Positions 34,429 to 46,719 of a DNA stretch of 64,000 bases are shown here, piece after piece; positions within the stretch are counted from its first letter, which is position 1; every line of letters starts with the position of its first letter. The stretch lies in the NCBI GenBank assembly GCA_928212115.1, contig CAKMRJ010001112.1, positions 405,263,965 to 405,327,964 of the forward strand, in the 5' to 3' direction. The position numbers were made by a program, and so were the translations under genes. The DNA comes from Lactuca virosa. Taxonomy: Eukaryota > Streptophyta > Magnoliopsida > Asterales > Asteraceae. The notes under the pieces are model-generated. The model was not told the origin of the DNA. It did not search any database and saw only the letters and a list, made by a program, of their open reading frames with translations.

Positions 34429-35824
34429 GTCATCAATAGACAGGTACACTCCGGGAGCTTTTGCGAAGTCAGCCTAGTACCAAGCTGCATCTTATGTTAT
34501 TCTCTGTATTTACTTTTGATGTTGTTGCTAAATGTAACCTATGTAAAATTATTACTATTAATGAAATGGTTGTTGTACTTTGATTACTATACTACATATG
34601 TTGTGATACTTGACATGACGTCCTCCACCCCAAAACGTTTCCGCCGTTCCGGTTTTGGGGTGTGACAGATTGGTATCAGAGCAATGTTTATAGTGAGCAC
34701 AGTATATCAAATCATAAAAGATATACGACCTATAAATACATTGGGATAAAATACTCTGACCAAGAACTATACTTTAAAATATAACCATATTTTACAAAAG
34801 TATAAGAACATCCAGAATCTAAACACCCGAACAAAGTATCACAAGAGGAATAAGAATAAAAGTCTTTGGATGTTGACCATTACCGTCAAACCTGGGCAGT
34901 TATGTAATCGTAAGCTGGAATAAATATAACCTGATCAACTATATTTATTCGAGATGCGACTAACGTGTGCTTGGGAGTGATGGTGGTGTTGCAACAAATC
35001 TAAAACTTACCAAATAGGAATGCTAGAGCCAAACATAAAGTTTAAAATACTATGGGAGTATTTTAGGATACTAAAAGACTCACAATAAACCCAAAAGCAT
35101 GTTCAGAAGATAAGAATCAAGCATGTAATTAAAATACCATAGGGGTATTTTAGGAACCATAAATAACCTTGCGTGAGAACTAAAAAGATCCTTATTGATA
35201 GACCTATGATTACAAAGTGTATACTTCCAAGATGATATATAGTAAGGATCTCATAGGCTAAGAATGTGTGGTTTCGCTCTACTTCCTTTTCCTTGTTTGG
35301 ATGTGGATATAGAGTAGTATCACGTATTCGAAGGCCTATCAGATCTAAGTTATATATGATTTGTGTACGCTGTGTAATTGCAGCAGGACTCGATATGGAT
35401 CACCCAGTGAAATGTTTTAATAATCTCTTAGGATTCTTTAGACATTCGCATTCTCGCACGAACCCCTTTAGAAAACCTTATCCTCTTCAGTAATCGGCAG
35501 AAGAGTCGATACAGACCCAGAAGAGGTTCATTGAGAAGATTTCCAATTAGGAAATAAATGAACAGGGACGAGACTATTGAAATCACCATGTGCCTATGCC
35601 TTTTAGGGACATCGGTGGGAAATTCGCCTGAACTTCCGAGATTCCAGTCATCCATTACGGGATGATGACACTCAGAGTCAGAATCAGAAGTAAGGCGAAG
35701 CAGAAATTCAATATGTCTGCAAGAGAAGAAAACCCTAGGAAAATACTCGAAGAAAACCAACGCCTGTTCCAGTCAAGGATAAGAGGTGGACAGAGGGAGC
35801 CAATACATGGAACCCGAGAAGTGT

Positions 35825-36735
35825 CTTTCTGGAGTCTGTATTTCATTGTTTTAGACTCTCCGAGGCGTATTGTTCATTTAATACTTCCTGGAGTCTGTAT
35901 TTCCTTGTTTTAGACTCTCCGAGGCGTATTGTTCATTCAATACTTCCTGGAGTCTGTATTTCCTTGTTTTAGACTCTCCGAGGCGTATTGTTCATTTAAT
36001 ACTTCCTGGAGTCTGTATTTCCTTGTTTTAGACTCTCCGAGGCGTATTGTTCATTTAATACTTCCTGGAGTCTGTATTTCATTCTTTTAGACTCTCCGAG
36101 GCGTGTTGATCATTCAATAACACCTGGAGTCTATGTTTTATTTACTTTTAGCCAGCAGTGTTACTGCTGAGGTAAAAATATTATTTTCCCTATTACTTTT
36201 GATTGTGATCTTCTCACATATTCTTTAAAGTATAAATTATATTTTGATGATGATAGTACCTTTAAGGGAAAATGTTTCTTAAACATAAAACGATTGGGTC
36301 TTGGTAGAAGACTACTTTTATTAGAAAATATAGGATTTTTTGGGAGAAATACAAATACTCTGTAAATTCTAATCACCATCATTGTGTGAGATTATTTTGA
36401 AGTAAAACACATATTTATACCAATGTCCTTAAATACTTATGAACTCACCAGCATTAAAATGTTGATACTCGCTTTCAAAATAACTTGTATTCTCAGGTCA
36501 TCAATAGACAGGTACACTCCGGGAGCTTTTGCGAAGTCAGCCTAGTACCAAGCTGCATCTTATGTTATTCTCTGTATTTACTTTTGATGTTGTTGCTAAA
36601 TGTAACCTATGTAAAATTATAACTATTAATGAAATGGTTGTTGTACTTTGATTACTATACTACATATGTTGTGATACTTGACATGACGTCCTCCACCCCA
36701 GAACGTTTCCGCCGTTTCGGTTTTGGGGTGTGACA
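35825..36735 (+). repeat. Family-E 3' LTR remnant with 59-bp repeats
   Basis: 911 bp matching 33757-34667 at nearly every position, starting inside a 59-bp unit (CTTTCTGGAGTCTG). Equal length from the matched base to the end shows no repeat expansion since insertion. Confidence 0.9.
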
Positions 36736-36769
36736 CAGGTGAAACCCTAATTTTCGGGGTTTTGCGCCC

Positions 36770-36777
36770 TATTTAAA
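36770..36777 (+). promoter_or_regulatory. TATA box of the family-A 5' LTR, separated from its palindromes
   Basis: TATTTAAA, equivalent to 43255-43262 in the 3' LTR. The ACTCGACGAGT palindromes that precede it by about 110 bp in the intact LTR are now at 31234-31244, more than 5 kb away, because family E inserted between them. Confidence 0.6.
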
Positions 36778-37752
36778 GGATCATTGGCCTCCCGAGCCTC
36801 CCCTTTACAGCCTCTTGTCATCCTAAAACCCTAATTCGTGTGTGTGTGCACATTGGTGTTTTTAAGCTTTGAATAAGGATTTTGGTGAGAAAAGCTTGGG
36901 GAACAAGGGATTTGAAGCAAAGAACTCATGGGGATTAGAGATCTACTCTAGTGGGCACCCTTTTGAAGGTATTAAGCTGCTATCCAGGCCTCATTTCATC
37001 TTAGATCTCATTTAGGTGGATTTTTGGAAGCTTTTCTTGTGTTTGAGCCAAGATCTGAAGTTGCAACTTCAGATCTGGGCTCTCTTTGGCCTCTAAATCC
37101 ATAAAGTTGCTATCTTTGTCAAGCATGGACTTTCCCTCAAGTGTGAGACTTCTTTACAAGCTTAGTTTTGTCATTTTAAGACTTTAGGGCTTTGCATGCA
37201 CGTAAAGTTTGCAACTTTACGTGATAGACATGCCTTGGGAAGCTGGATCTGCAATTTGGAGCCTTAGCATGGCTTAAAAAGCCTCCGCATGGATAAAGGA
37301 CCGAAGGGACTCGGCGAGTCGCATGGTCGACTCGGTGAGTCCTATGAAGATTGCCTTGGGCTCGGCGAGTCAGTCGAATGACTCGGCGAGTCGGCTAGGG
37401 TTTTCCCACCCTTTGGACACGTATGAAGTCGACGAGTTGAAAAGGGGGAAACTCGACGAGTTGGCCAATGAGTTTGCGGCCACTGACATTAGGAACTCGA
37501 CGAGTCGCTCAAGTGACTCGGCGAGTTATACAAGGAACTCGGCGAGTGGCTAGTTGTACTCGACGAGTTGAGGTCAACATGGACTGTTGACTTTGACAGT
37601 TGACTTTGACTTTGACCAAGGGTTGACTATTGGACTTCTGGGGCATTTTGGGAAATTGGAAATTTACAAGCATGGTTCTATGGTGCATTTAGGTGGTGGA
37701 GTTGTACCGGCAATCCAAAAGCTTGGGTTTATCTTCGAGTCGACAGTGCGAG

Positions 37753-38299
37753 GTGAGTTACCTCACTATACTAAGGGATCTAAGGCACCAAGGCCGGCCC
37801 ATTGGATATGTTATCCTAGCAGTGTTAGAAGTTGAGTATGAGTTAGTGTTGCATGCTAGTGGTTATGCTAGTTAGGTAGATCTGTAGGACTACCTGTGTT
37901 GTTATATGATTATCTGCATGCTCAGTAGTTATGTTATGTGTTGATATATTATGTGGGTGGGTTGAGGTGATACTGCTCCGTGCGATAACCAACAAACCTG
38001 GGAGCATTCCAGATACGAGCTGAGGGGCAGGTGGGGAATGTCAGACTCGTACTGTGGGCTCGGGAGCATTCCAGATACGAGCTGAGGGAGACTCGTACTG
38101 TGGGCTCGATGGCAATCCAGATGTGATATGTGGACCCGGAAGGCAATCCAGACTTATACTGTGGGCCCAGGGGTAATCCAGTCTGTAAAGCTGTGGACCC
38201 AGTACATGCTGTTATTTGTATATGCATTATGTGCAGTGTATCGGTATTTTGGGGGAACTCACTAAGCCTCGGGCTTACAGTTTCATATTATTGTTTCAG
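37753..38299 (+). other. Predicted LTR leader intron (family A, 5' LTR)
   Basis: Donor GCGAG/GTGAGTTACC and acceptor TTATTGTTTCAG/GTACATC. Arms GTGAGTTACC (37753-37762) and GGGAACTCAC (38253-38262) match at 9 of 10. The array with GAGCATTCCAGATACGAGCT (about 38000-38190) lies inside. The 3' LTR has the same sites. Confidence 0.45.
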
Positions 38300-38475
38300 G
38301 TACATCAGGGGATCGCAGCAAGGCGAAGGCGTGATCGTACAGCTCCTCATGTTTTATTTATGTTTCTGGGATGATCTCTGATATTAGACTATTTTGAAAA
38401 CAAATTTGTAATAACTATTGGTTTTAAACGTTTTGAAAAGTATTAAATTGGCTTGAATTTTATGGGTGTTACAAG

Positions 38476-38487
38476 TTGGTATCAGAG
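38476..38487 (+). promoter_or_regulatory. Primer-binding site of the family-A element
   Basis: TTGGTATCAGAG, two bases after the LTR end GTTACA; complementary to initiator Met tRNA. Confidence 0.9.
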
Positions 38488-39282
38488 CCTTGGTTTGAGT
38501 GAATTGGAGGAACATTCGTGTGAATCCAGTCTCAAACTAAGGAAGGATTTTCAAAATAATTTAAAATGGTTTTTGAAAATAATAAAGGAGGATGCAAGTG
38601 TACGATCAGCCGGAGCCAGTAAGTAGACCCCAAAATACCATACAAGTTAATTGATATTATGTGATATGTTAGAACAGCATGCTAGTAATAAGATAGGGAT
38701 CCTCAGGAATCGTATGATAGAATTGCCTGATCTTTGATGCCTTCTCTTATGTAGAGTACCTCAATTGATTGTTTGTGACTCTTTCGTGTGTGAACTAACT
38801 ATTGGGTGAATACTCTAAGTCACATGCTACATGGGTTAAATGGTCTTAGGGTAAGGGATTTGGTCCTGCTGCGCAGCTCTTGTCTAAGTCCAACCGTCGT
38901 GGGATTAAATCTTTTAGTCAAATATTGTTTAAGCCGTGCGGTATGTGATTGTATTCATGCAATAGTTAACTGGCACCAATGGAGGGTCGTGTGGTAGTTG
39001 GTGGATGGGTGGGTAGTGAGAGGCCGAGAGGCTAGTTATGAGATATTTAGCATTTCTCTAGAAGTGAGGATTTAGCGTTCGCTATGCATATGTATATTGT
39101 AGGGTGTTGTGGTGATACTTGAGACAAATATGGGTAGGTGTGGAAGGTAGTATGGGCTCGTACTATTGAAAGCACATGACACATACGTGTATCAAGGAAG
39201 TCATAACCCCTAGGGTTTGGTTGGGAGTAGGTTCCCCGTCGTGTATGCGGATTATCTGATATCTTCCTGGTATATGTTCAGT

Positions 39283-39876
39283 ATGGTGATGGAGAATCAA
39301 TTTGAGGCGGGATCCGGATCAGGATCGGGAGAGAGTGGCCAGGATAGGCCGGTATTGTCCGTCGATCAGATATGGGAGATGATTTCCATGGAGGTTTCTC
39401 AGATTTTGTGAGAAGAATTGTTCGGTGTCGTGGACCGGGTCGCCGCCAGGGTGATCGCCAAGTTCGAGGAACAAGTGGCAGCGTTGCAATCTGTGAGAGA
39501 TGTTGCTACCGGGATGACTACTGGGGGAGTGCCGGTGGTGGGGTCACAAGTAGGAAAGAGGAGGAGGGACTTTTCAGCAGGGAACGAAGAGTTAGAGACA
39601 ACGAATCTAAGTACTGGAAGTCAAGAGGGTTTGGAAGTGTGTGGCAAGTGTGGGGGAACCCACGGATTTTCTTGTCACAAATTCAGGTGCTACAAGTTCA
39701 GAGAGAGAGGGCATGTGCAACGGGATTGCAAGAAGGATCAGATATGCTTTCACTGTCACCATCCAGGTCATTTCAGGTCCAGCTGTCCTGCTTGGAGGAC
39801 GGAAGGAATTCAGATTCCAGCGGTCATCGTTCCTCGGGAGGTCAAGGTCGAGCCGCAAGAAGTCTCTGGTATGTAA
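39283..39876 (+). pseudogene. Shortened gag of the family-A element
   Basis: One frame of 198 codons with a TGA at 39409-39411. Start MVMENQFEAGSGSGSGES. The usual gag capsid core with its WW motif is missing: the frame goes from an N-terminal helix (VDRVAARVIAKFEEQVAAL) to a linker and then a Cys-rich end with CGKCGGTHGFSC, CYKFRERGHVQRDC (second Cys replaced by Phe) and an intact knuckle CFHCHHPGHFRSSC. No pol joins it. Confidence 0.8.
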
Positions 39877-42744
39877 TTGGAAAACCCCATTCTGTAATAA
39901 TATTGTGGTCAAATCATCCGTGATCGGTATTTATTTTGTCTTGGAATATTGTTGAGTTTGGATGAGAAATAAATTCGGGTTAGTTGCATGTTTTGTCTGG
40001 TCTATGTATTGCGGAGCTTCATGAGTTGTTAGGTCACAAAAAGTGTCAGGAGAATTTATTGTCAGGGACCTTTAAGGACTGTTCAGAGAAGGTAGCATGG
40101 TTGGATACCATGTTTCGCGGTAGTGGTTCTGTTCCTGTCAATCTTTTGGTTATGGCTTCTCAGTCATGGGGAGGGACTTGGTATCGGTTGTAAGCCCAGT
40201 GGCGTTGTGGATTCGAGTTTTTGATGCAGACCTAGTGAGTTTTGGTTTGAGGCCTCAATGGTTTTGCTCGAAGCCGGGAATGCTGGTCGCGGGGCTCAGG
40301 AAGGGAGTGATGATTATGATCAGCTTGAGTTTTGCAGTTGGAAGTAGAATGGCTGATTGATGGATTGGAACGTCGTTTTCTAGGGCAAGGGTTGTGCCCT
40401 TTTCAGTTTTTCGAGCTCGAAGGAGTGAGAAGGCTTGTGATCCCAGGATCAGGTTGTATTCCAGCTCGGGGTCAGTTGGTTGCAGGGATTGGCGACATTA
40501 TTTCAGCACCGGTAAGCGCAGGTGGGTCGATGTGGCATGAGTATTTTGTGAGGTTCGGTTTGCTTTGGATATCTTATATCAGGCGGAAGGGATTGATTGC
40601 GTGGCCTATTGCACTTTTGGGATCGTAGACTATGTCTTGGGAGTGGTTTGTAGCCGGTTTAGGGCAGAGGTTGTTTCATCTACTGCAGTTCAGCCGTGGG
40701 CGTTTGAGCAGGTGATTAAGTCAGGGTGCGAACCCTAAATGAAATGATTTATAGAGCCCAATGCGGGAGACTTGTTTGGAGCACCTTTGGAAAAGGGGTA
40801 TTATGTGGGAGGTTTGTGGACAGGGTTCCACAGGATGGTTATTCAGCATTGTCAGGAATCAGTGGTATTAGTAACCGCTATTGATTGGCGGATGAAGGAG
40901 CCAAAGGAAGTAGCTCGTTGCTGAGGTATTAGTTGGAGTATCTGTCTTTTTGTCCTCATGATTCGAGTGTGGGATCATTCAAGCATTAGTGATTGTCGGT
41001 TTCAGTGGGATTCAGGAAGTGTTCATATGGTTCTTAGAAGTATGTGATCAATTGGGATGGGCTAGTAATGGAGCGCTAGTTAGAAAGAGTTGGTTGTCAT
41101 CGGATCGATCGTTTGGAAGTAAGAAGGATTGGGAATCCTCCAATTTCATGTATTGTGAAGGCTTAGCCGAATCTAAGTGGGGGAAAGTTACCCCGGGATG
41201 TAGAAGTAGGAGAGGTTTTGAAACGGGATAAGTTACACAACCCGACAGGGAGAATGGGGGCCCTAGTGGCGGCCTGGTTTGAGGGTTGTGCTGGTTGGGG
41301 GTTGGGTAAAACTCCCCAGCATAAAAAGCACGTCTTCTTGGTGCTTGATAGCGGAAGTTGGGGAACCAGGTTGGAGTTCTAGTCACGTATTGAGTTCAAT
41401 TCGAGTTTTTGATCGAGGGTGTGCTCGACTCTGTGGGTTTTAGATTGATAGATAGAGGGGTTTGTTAGCTACCAGGGCTCGGCAGTGCATTCAGCACGGG
41501 TGTGCGAGTTATTTAGCATATATGGTTGACCCGCGGGTCAGGGTACAGACCACGGATCTCCGAGAGGGTAGACGAACGACAAGAGGCCTAGGGTTAGGCC
41601 GGGATTAGAATCCCCAGAATGGATCAGGAGTTCGGAACCCCAAGTGGGTGAGAACAGTCCGCATGGGAAAGATCACCCGGAGAGGTGGTCCAGGGAGATG
41701 CTCAACAGTTTAGAGTGGTCCAGACAGACTGAAGGCCTGGTGAGGCGGTTCAGTCAAGCTGAAGACTCTGTATGTGTTAGTAGATCTATGTGCGAGTATT
41801 GAGTATGTTGCTATGCTATAGCAATCAGTAGGCCTGTCCCCAAGTATTAAACATGCTGATGGAATATGCTGAAGACTTTGTATGGGTTTTGTTAATTATA
41901 TGTTCAGGTTCTGAGTATATATGTGTTATGGGGTAGCAACTTGTTCTGCAAGTGGATAGTGTAGGGTGAGGTTTCAGCACTGTGACACTTGTTGGTGTTG
42001 TGAAGAACATTGATTAGGCCTTCTTGGGCAATGGAGGGGGTGAGTACCTCCAGGACGGAGTGCTGGACATCTAAAGTGACGACAGCGGTGTCGATAGGTT
42101 ATCGGGAGCATTCCAGTCATGAGCTGAGGGCCGAAGAGGGCATGTCAGACTCATGTTGTGGGCTCAGAGGCAATCCAGACCTATGATGAGGACCATGTAA
42201 GGGTATTCCAGTCATAGGCTGTGGGCATAGAGATTGTGTTGGTTATATCTCTGGTAAGAGCGCGTTCGGATTGGATGTATTGTTGAAATCCGGGGGAGTT
42301 GCACTCAGTTGTGACGAATCAGAGGATTGTGGATGAAACGCAAGGATAGATCCTTGGATCTCAAGGTATGAGTAGACCCGAGTCATGTTCATAGAGGTAT
42401 TCCAATCTAGGGTATTCCATCCTGAGGATGACCGGACCCTATGATTGATTGGACCTGATATGTTTGGTATTCCAACCCGAGGGTTGATTAGGCCCAACAT
42501 GTGTGGGATGTGTGGGTATTCCATCCTAGGGATGACTAGACCCGTCGTACGCATGCCTGGTCTTCCAGCCTGAGGCTGATTGGGGCAGGCATGAGTGTTC
42601 GTGTTTTAGTATATTGAATTCGTATGATATGTTGAGACAAAGGGTTCGCTTCAAAAGAGGCAAGGTTGGGTTTTCGATACTTGGGATCATTAGGATTTTG
42701 TCAAGTTGGCAAAGTGGCATGTAGGATAGACCTTTTGAAAAGGT
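39877..42744 (+). other. Family-A interior, no recognised pol
   Basis: 2.9 kb where protease, RT, RNase H and integrase would be expected. I find none of their motifs in any frame. The right part (about 42100-42600) repeats GTATTCCA...GAGG-type words resembling the tandem array of the family-A LTR, so LTR-derived sequence may have been captured. Confidence 0.5.
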
Positions 42745-43038
42745 TTGGTTGGGATTCACATCACCTTTCACGTTTCGCAATTGCGAAGGCGCATCATGGA
42801 TCAGGAGGCGGTAGCATCGTTGCATGACATTCAGGTCGATGAGCGCCTGAATTATGTTGAGAGGCCTTTGGCCATTCTGGAGAGAAGGGTGAAGGTTCTG
42901 CTGAACAAGGAGGTACCTTTGGTAAAGGTACACTGGGAGCACCAAAGAGGGTCCGAGTGGACGTGGGAGCCGCAGGCAGAAATGCGGGAGAACTATCCAA
43001 AGTTTCTCACCGCAGCAGACTTCGAGGACGAAGTCTAG
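42745..43038 (+). pseudogene. Integrase C-terminal end (gypsy), isolated
   Basis: FHVSQLRRRIMDQEAV, DIQVDERLNYVERPLAIL, then VKVHWEHQRGSEWTWEPQAE with MRENYPKFL and a terminal DFEDEV stop. This is the end of a plant Ty3/gypsy integrase with its chromodomain-like W-E-P block, followed at once by the polypurine tract, as in full elements. Everything upstream of it in pol is gone. Confidence 0.85.
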
Positions 43039-43114
43039 TTCAAGTGGGGGAGAATTGTAATGCCCCGGTTCTCAAGTATTAATTTATGGTTTTAATTGTC
43101 ATAAGTCAAGGTCT

Positions 43115-43262
43115 ACTCGACGAGTTGGATGCCTCAATCGTCGAGTAGCAGCGGGTTGGTCCACGTGTTTTAGTGACCTACTCACCGAGTCCAAGAAGGG
43201 GCTCGACGAGTAGGAGCTGGCAGGTGAAACCCTAATTTCCGTGGTTTTGCGCCCTATTTAAA
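43115..43262 (+). promoter_or_regulatory. Family-A LTR promoter
   Basis: ACTCGACGAGT at 43115-43125, half-sites, CTCGACGAG at 43202-43210, then CCCTAATTTCC and TATTTAAA at 43255-43262. Confidence 0.55.
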
Positions 43263-44245
43263 GGATCATTGGCCTCCCCAGCCTCCCCTTTACAGCCTCT
43301 TGTCATCCTAAAACCCTAATTCGTGTGTGTATGCACATTGGTGTTTTTAAGCTTTGAATAAGGATTTTGGTGGGAAAAGCTTGGGGAACAAGGGATTTGA
43401 TGCAAAGAACTCGTGGGGATTAGAGATCTACTCTAGTGGGCACCCTTTTGAAGGTATTAAGCTGCTATCCAGGCCTCATTTCATCTTAGATCTCATTTAG
43501 GTGGATTTTTGGAAGCTTTTCTTGTGTTTGAGCCAAGATATGAAGTTGCAACTTCAGATCTGGGCTCTCTTTGGCCTCTAAATCCATAAAGTTGCTATCT
43601 TTGTCAAGCATGGACTTTCCCTCAAGTGTGAGACTTCTTTACAAGCTTAGTTTTTTCATTTTAAGACTTTAGGGCTTTGCATGCACGTAAAGTTTGCAAC
43701 TTTACGTGATAGACATGCCTTGGGAAGCTGGATCTGCAATTTGGAGCCTTAGCATGGCTTAAAAAGCCTCCGCATGGATGAAGGACTGAAGGGACTCGGC
43801 GAGTCGCATGGTCGACTCGGCGAGTCCTATGAAGATTGCCTTGGGCTCGGCGAGTCAGTCGAATGATTCGGTGAGTCGGCTAGGGTTATCCCACCCTTTG
43901 GATACGTATGAAGCCGAGGAGTTGAAAAAGGGGAAACTCGACGAGTTGGCTAATGAGTTTGCGGCCACTGACATTAGGAACTCGACGAGTCGCTCAAGTG
44001 ACTCGGATAGTTAGCGAGTTATACAAGGAACTCGGCGAGTGGCTACTTGTACTCGACGAGTTGAGGTCAACATGGATTGTTGACTTTGACACTTGACTTT
44101 GACTTTGACCAAGGGTTGACTATTGGACTCCTGGGGCATTTTGGGAAATTGGAAATTTACAAGCATGGTTCTATGGTGCATTCAGGTGGTGGAGTTGTAC
44201 CGGCAATCCAAAAGCTTAGGTTTATCTTCGAGTCGACAGTGCGAG

Positions 44246-44793
44246 GTGAGTTACCTCACTATACTAAGGGGTCTAAGGCACCAAGGCCGGCCCATTGGAT
44301 ATGTTATCCTAGCAGTGTTAGAAGTTGAGTATGAGTTAATGTTGCATGCTAGTGGTTATGTCAGTTCGGTAGATCTGTAGAACTACCTGTGTTGTTGTAT
44401 GATTATCTGCATGCTCAGTAGTTATGTTATATGTTGATATATTATGTGGGGTGGGTTGAGGTGATACTGCTCCGTGCGGTAACCAACAAACCCGGGAGCA
44501 TTCCAGATACGAGCTGAGGACCAGGTGGGGCATGCCAGACTCGTACTGTGGGCTCGGGAGCATTCCAGATACGAGCTGAGGGAGACTCATACTGTGGGCT
44601 CGCTGGCAATCCAGATGTGAGCTGTGGGCCCGGAAGGCAATCCAGACTTACACTGTGGGCCCATGGGTAATCCAGTCTGTAAAGTTGTGGACCCAGTACA
44701 TGCTGTTATTTGTATATGCATTATGTGCAGTGTATCGGTATTTTGGGGGAACTCACTAAGCATCGGGCTTACAGTTTCATATTATTGTTTCAG
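44246..44793 (+). other. Predicted LTR leader intron (family A, 3' LTR)
   Basis: 548 bp, donor GCGAG/GTGAGTTACC, acceptor TTATTGTTTCAG/GTACATC, partner arm GGGAACTCAC followed by TAAG about 40 bases before the acceptor. Same sites as the 5' LTR. Confidence 0.45.
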
Positions 44794-46719
44794 GTACATC
44801 AGGGGATCGCGACAAGGCGAAGGCGTGATCGTACAGCTCCTCATGTTTTATTTATGTTTCTGGGATGAACTCTGATATTAGACTATTTTGAAAACAAATT
44901 TGTAATAACTATTGGTTTTAAACGTTTTGAAAAGTTTTAAATTGGCTTGAATTTTATGGGTGTTACATTTTGGCTCAGAAGTTCTGCCCCCCCGCAGAGC
45001 CTGACTCCTAGCTAAACCCCCTTGTAAGTGAGTTATGCTTACCATACTTTAAGTATAGTTTATGTTTAAGTTCATTATCGTTATTATGAACCTATAAACA
45101 ATATATGTGCTAAGTATTATAAATTATACAAAGTGTTATTATAATACCTTTTAACTGCTCGCGGTACGGGGAATCTGGTTTGAAGGGCCGTATAGGGTTG
45201 TTGGATTTCAGAACAGCTTAAATGCCAAAATGGTCATGCCCTCCGGTGTTTCATGTCTGGCCCCTGTCTGTACATAGTAGTTGAAAAGTATCGTTTAACA
45301 CTTATAAAACAATATCGCTCGTAAATCTAGACTAATAATTAGTCGCAATAAATATTAGACTAAAATCTAGTAATAATGATACTAGGTTTCGTCGAAGTAA
45401 AATAAAATTGTTAGAAGCGAAGCGTTGCCCGAGTTTAGAGTCATCACTTTAACAAGTGAGTACATAGTTACTTTCATCACACACATAGATATGAAGTATT
45501 TAATATAAATTACATTCTATTTCTGCATATTATCTGTGTTCTTGATATCTATGCGGGATGAACAAAATATACATGTTTTATTTGATTTAAATTGTATATG
45601 TATTTTTATACCTATAAATATATTGGGTAAAGATGGGTAGATGAAAGATGAGATGAATGATGAGAGATGAAGAACGATATAGATGATGAGAGGTGAAATA
45701 TAATGAGAAGCCTTGACCTTAACGATGATCCAGTCATCTAGCAGAGTATAGATGACGACCACAGACTATTCTAGACAGTGCAGTGGAATGCTAGCAGGCT
45801 CGCAACCTGTAGGTGTTGTGAACGATCTGTTCACCAGATGTACTCTAAAAACCCCGACAGCTATGGATTTAGTGCCTTATAAATGGACGTTGGCATCTAT
45901 GGATTTAGTGCCCTATAGATGAACATTGGCAGCTATGGACTTAGTGCCTAACAGATAACATCGGCAGCTATGGACTTAGTGCCTAATAGATAACATCGGC
46001 AGTTATGGACTTAGTTCCTGTTAGATAAACCCTGGCAGCGATGGACTTCATGCCTATTCCTTAGGACAATCCTTAGGAATGAATGAATGAATAACAAATG
46101 ATTCTTAGGGTAGATCCTTAAGAATAAAGAAGATAATGGGGATGGGAAGTTGGGTTAATTGTTTGATGATTAAGCATAATAACTATATTATTGTGGGTTG
46201 AAAACCCTATGTACTCACCAGGTTTCCCAACTTGACCCACTCAGTTTATTTGTCTCACATGTATCGATACGAAGACACATTACACTGAGAGATTAAAGGA
46301 GATGTAAATCATTAGTGTAAACGAATGTAAGGTTTGTTTATGCTTATGTTTTTGTATTGACGATGACATCCCAATGTTTTAATATAAATAAAATAAATTT
46401 CTTCGGAAATGCTTTGATAATATTATTATCATGTTTTTCTGGGAACAAATTCCGCAATACTACTTTTCAAAAAGGATACTCGTCATTTTCAAATAAAGCA
46501 TAAACAAATCGGTCTTTTCTTGTGACAACCCGAAACTTTTTCCGTTTCCGTTATGCGATTTCCGTTAATAAAATTTGAATTTTATTAATTTTCCGTCAAA
46601 CTTCTTGGTTTAGAAAATCATCTAGTTTTATATAATTAAATTTATATATGCGAGTCGGAACCAAAATCACGCGAAAAACCCGAAGTTTCCTTGAAAATCA
46701 AACAATTTCCGGCCTAAGT

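Larger units (their letters stand above)
31345..34667 (+). repeat. Family-E 5' LTR
   Basis: It carries repeated TTTACGGCCGTAAA palindromes: one perfect 22-base palindrome at 31563-31584 and further copies at about 32105, 32263 and 32416, with half-sites between. Then follow the donor-like site, a long AT-rich stretch, a 59-bp tandem array, the partner arm and the acceptor-like site. No convincing TATA box was found. Confidence 0.85.
31345..36735 (+). mobile_element. Family-E LTR retrotransposon, deleted
   Basis: Ends TGTGACAACCC and GGGGTGTGACA; flanks CAGGA (31340-31344) and CAGGT (36736-36740), one base different. The 5' LTR is 31345-34667 (3.3 kb). The primer site TTGGTATCAGAGCA follows at 34670. 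Only about 1.15 kb of interior remains (34668-35824), then the last 911 bp of the 3' LTR. The join at about 35824/35825 removes the rest of the interior and most of the 3' LTR. No coding is recognised. Confidence 0.9.
31175..44967 (+). mobile_element. Family-A LTR retrotransposon with family-E element in its 5' LTR
   Basis: Ends TGTAACGCC and GGTGTTACA, exact TSD TTTTG. The 5' LTR is 31175-31344 plus 36741-38473; the 3' LTR is 43056-44967 (1912 bp against 1903 bp joined). The primer site TTGGTATCAGAGCC starts at 38476. The polypurine tract AAGTGGGGGAGAAT is at 43042-43055. The interior holds a shortened gag and the end of integrase, but no protease or RT that I can see. The two LTRs are nearly identical by eye, so insertion is recent. 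Confidence 0.9.
43056..44967 (+). repeat. Family-A 3' LTR, intact
   Basis: TGTAATGCC to GGTGTTACA. It contains palindromes and TATA (43115-43262), a second palindrome cluster ACTCGRCGAGT (43793-44065), donor 44246, array about 44485-44690, partner arm 44747-44756, acceptor 44793. Best reference copy of the shared LTR architecture. Confidence 0.95.

Noticed and set aside
42243..42945. Minus-strand ORFs of 103 and 139 codons
   Set aside because: Antisense to LTR-like repeats and to the integrase end; no motif.
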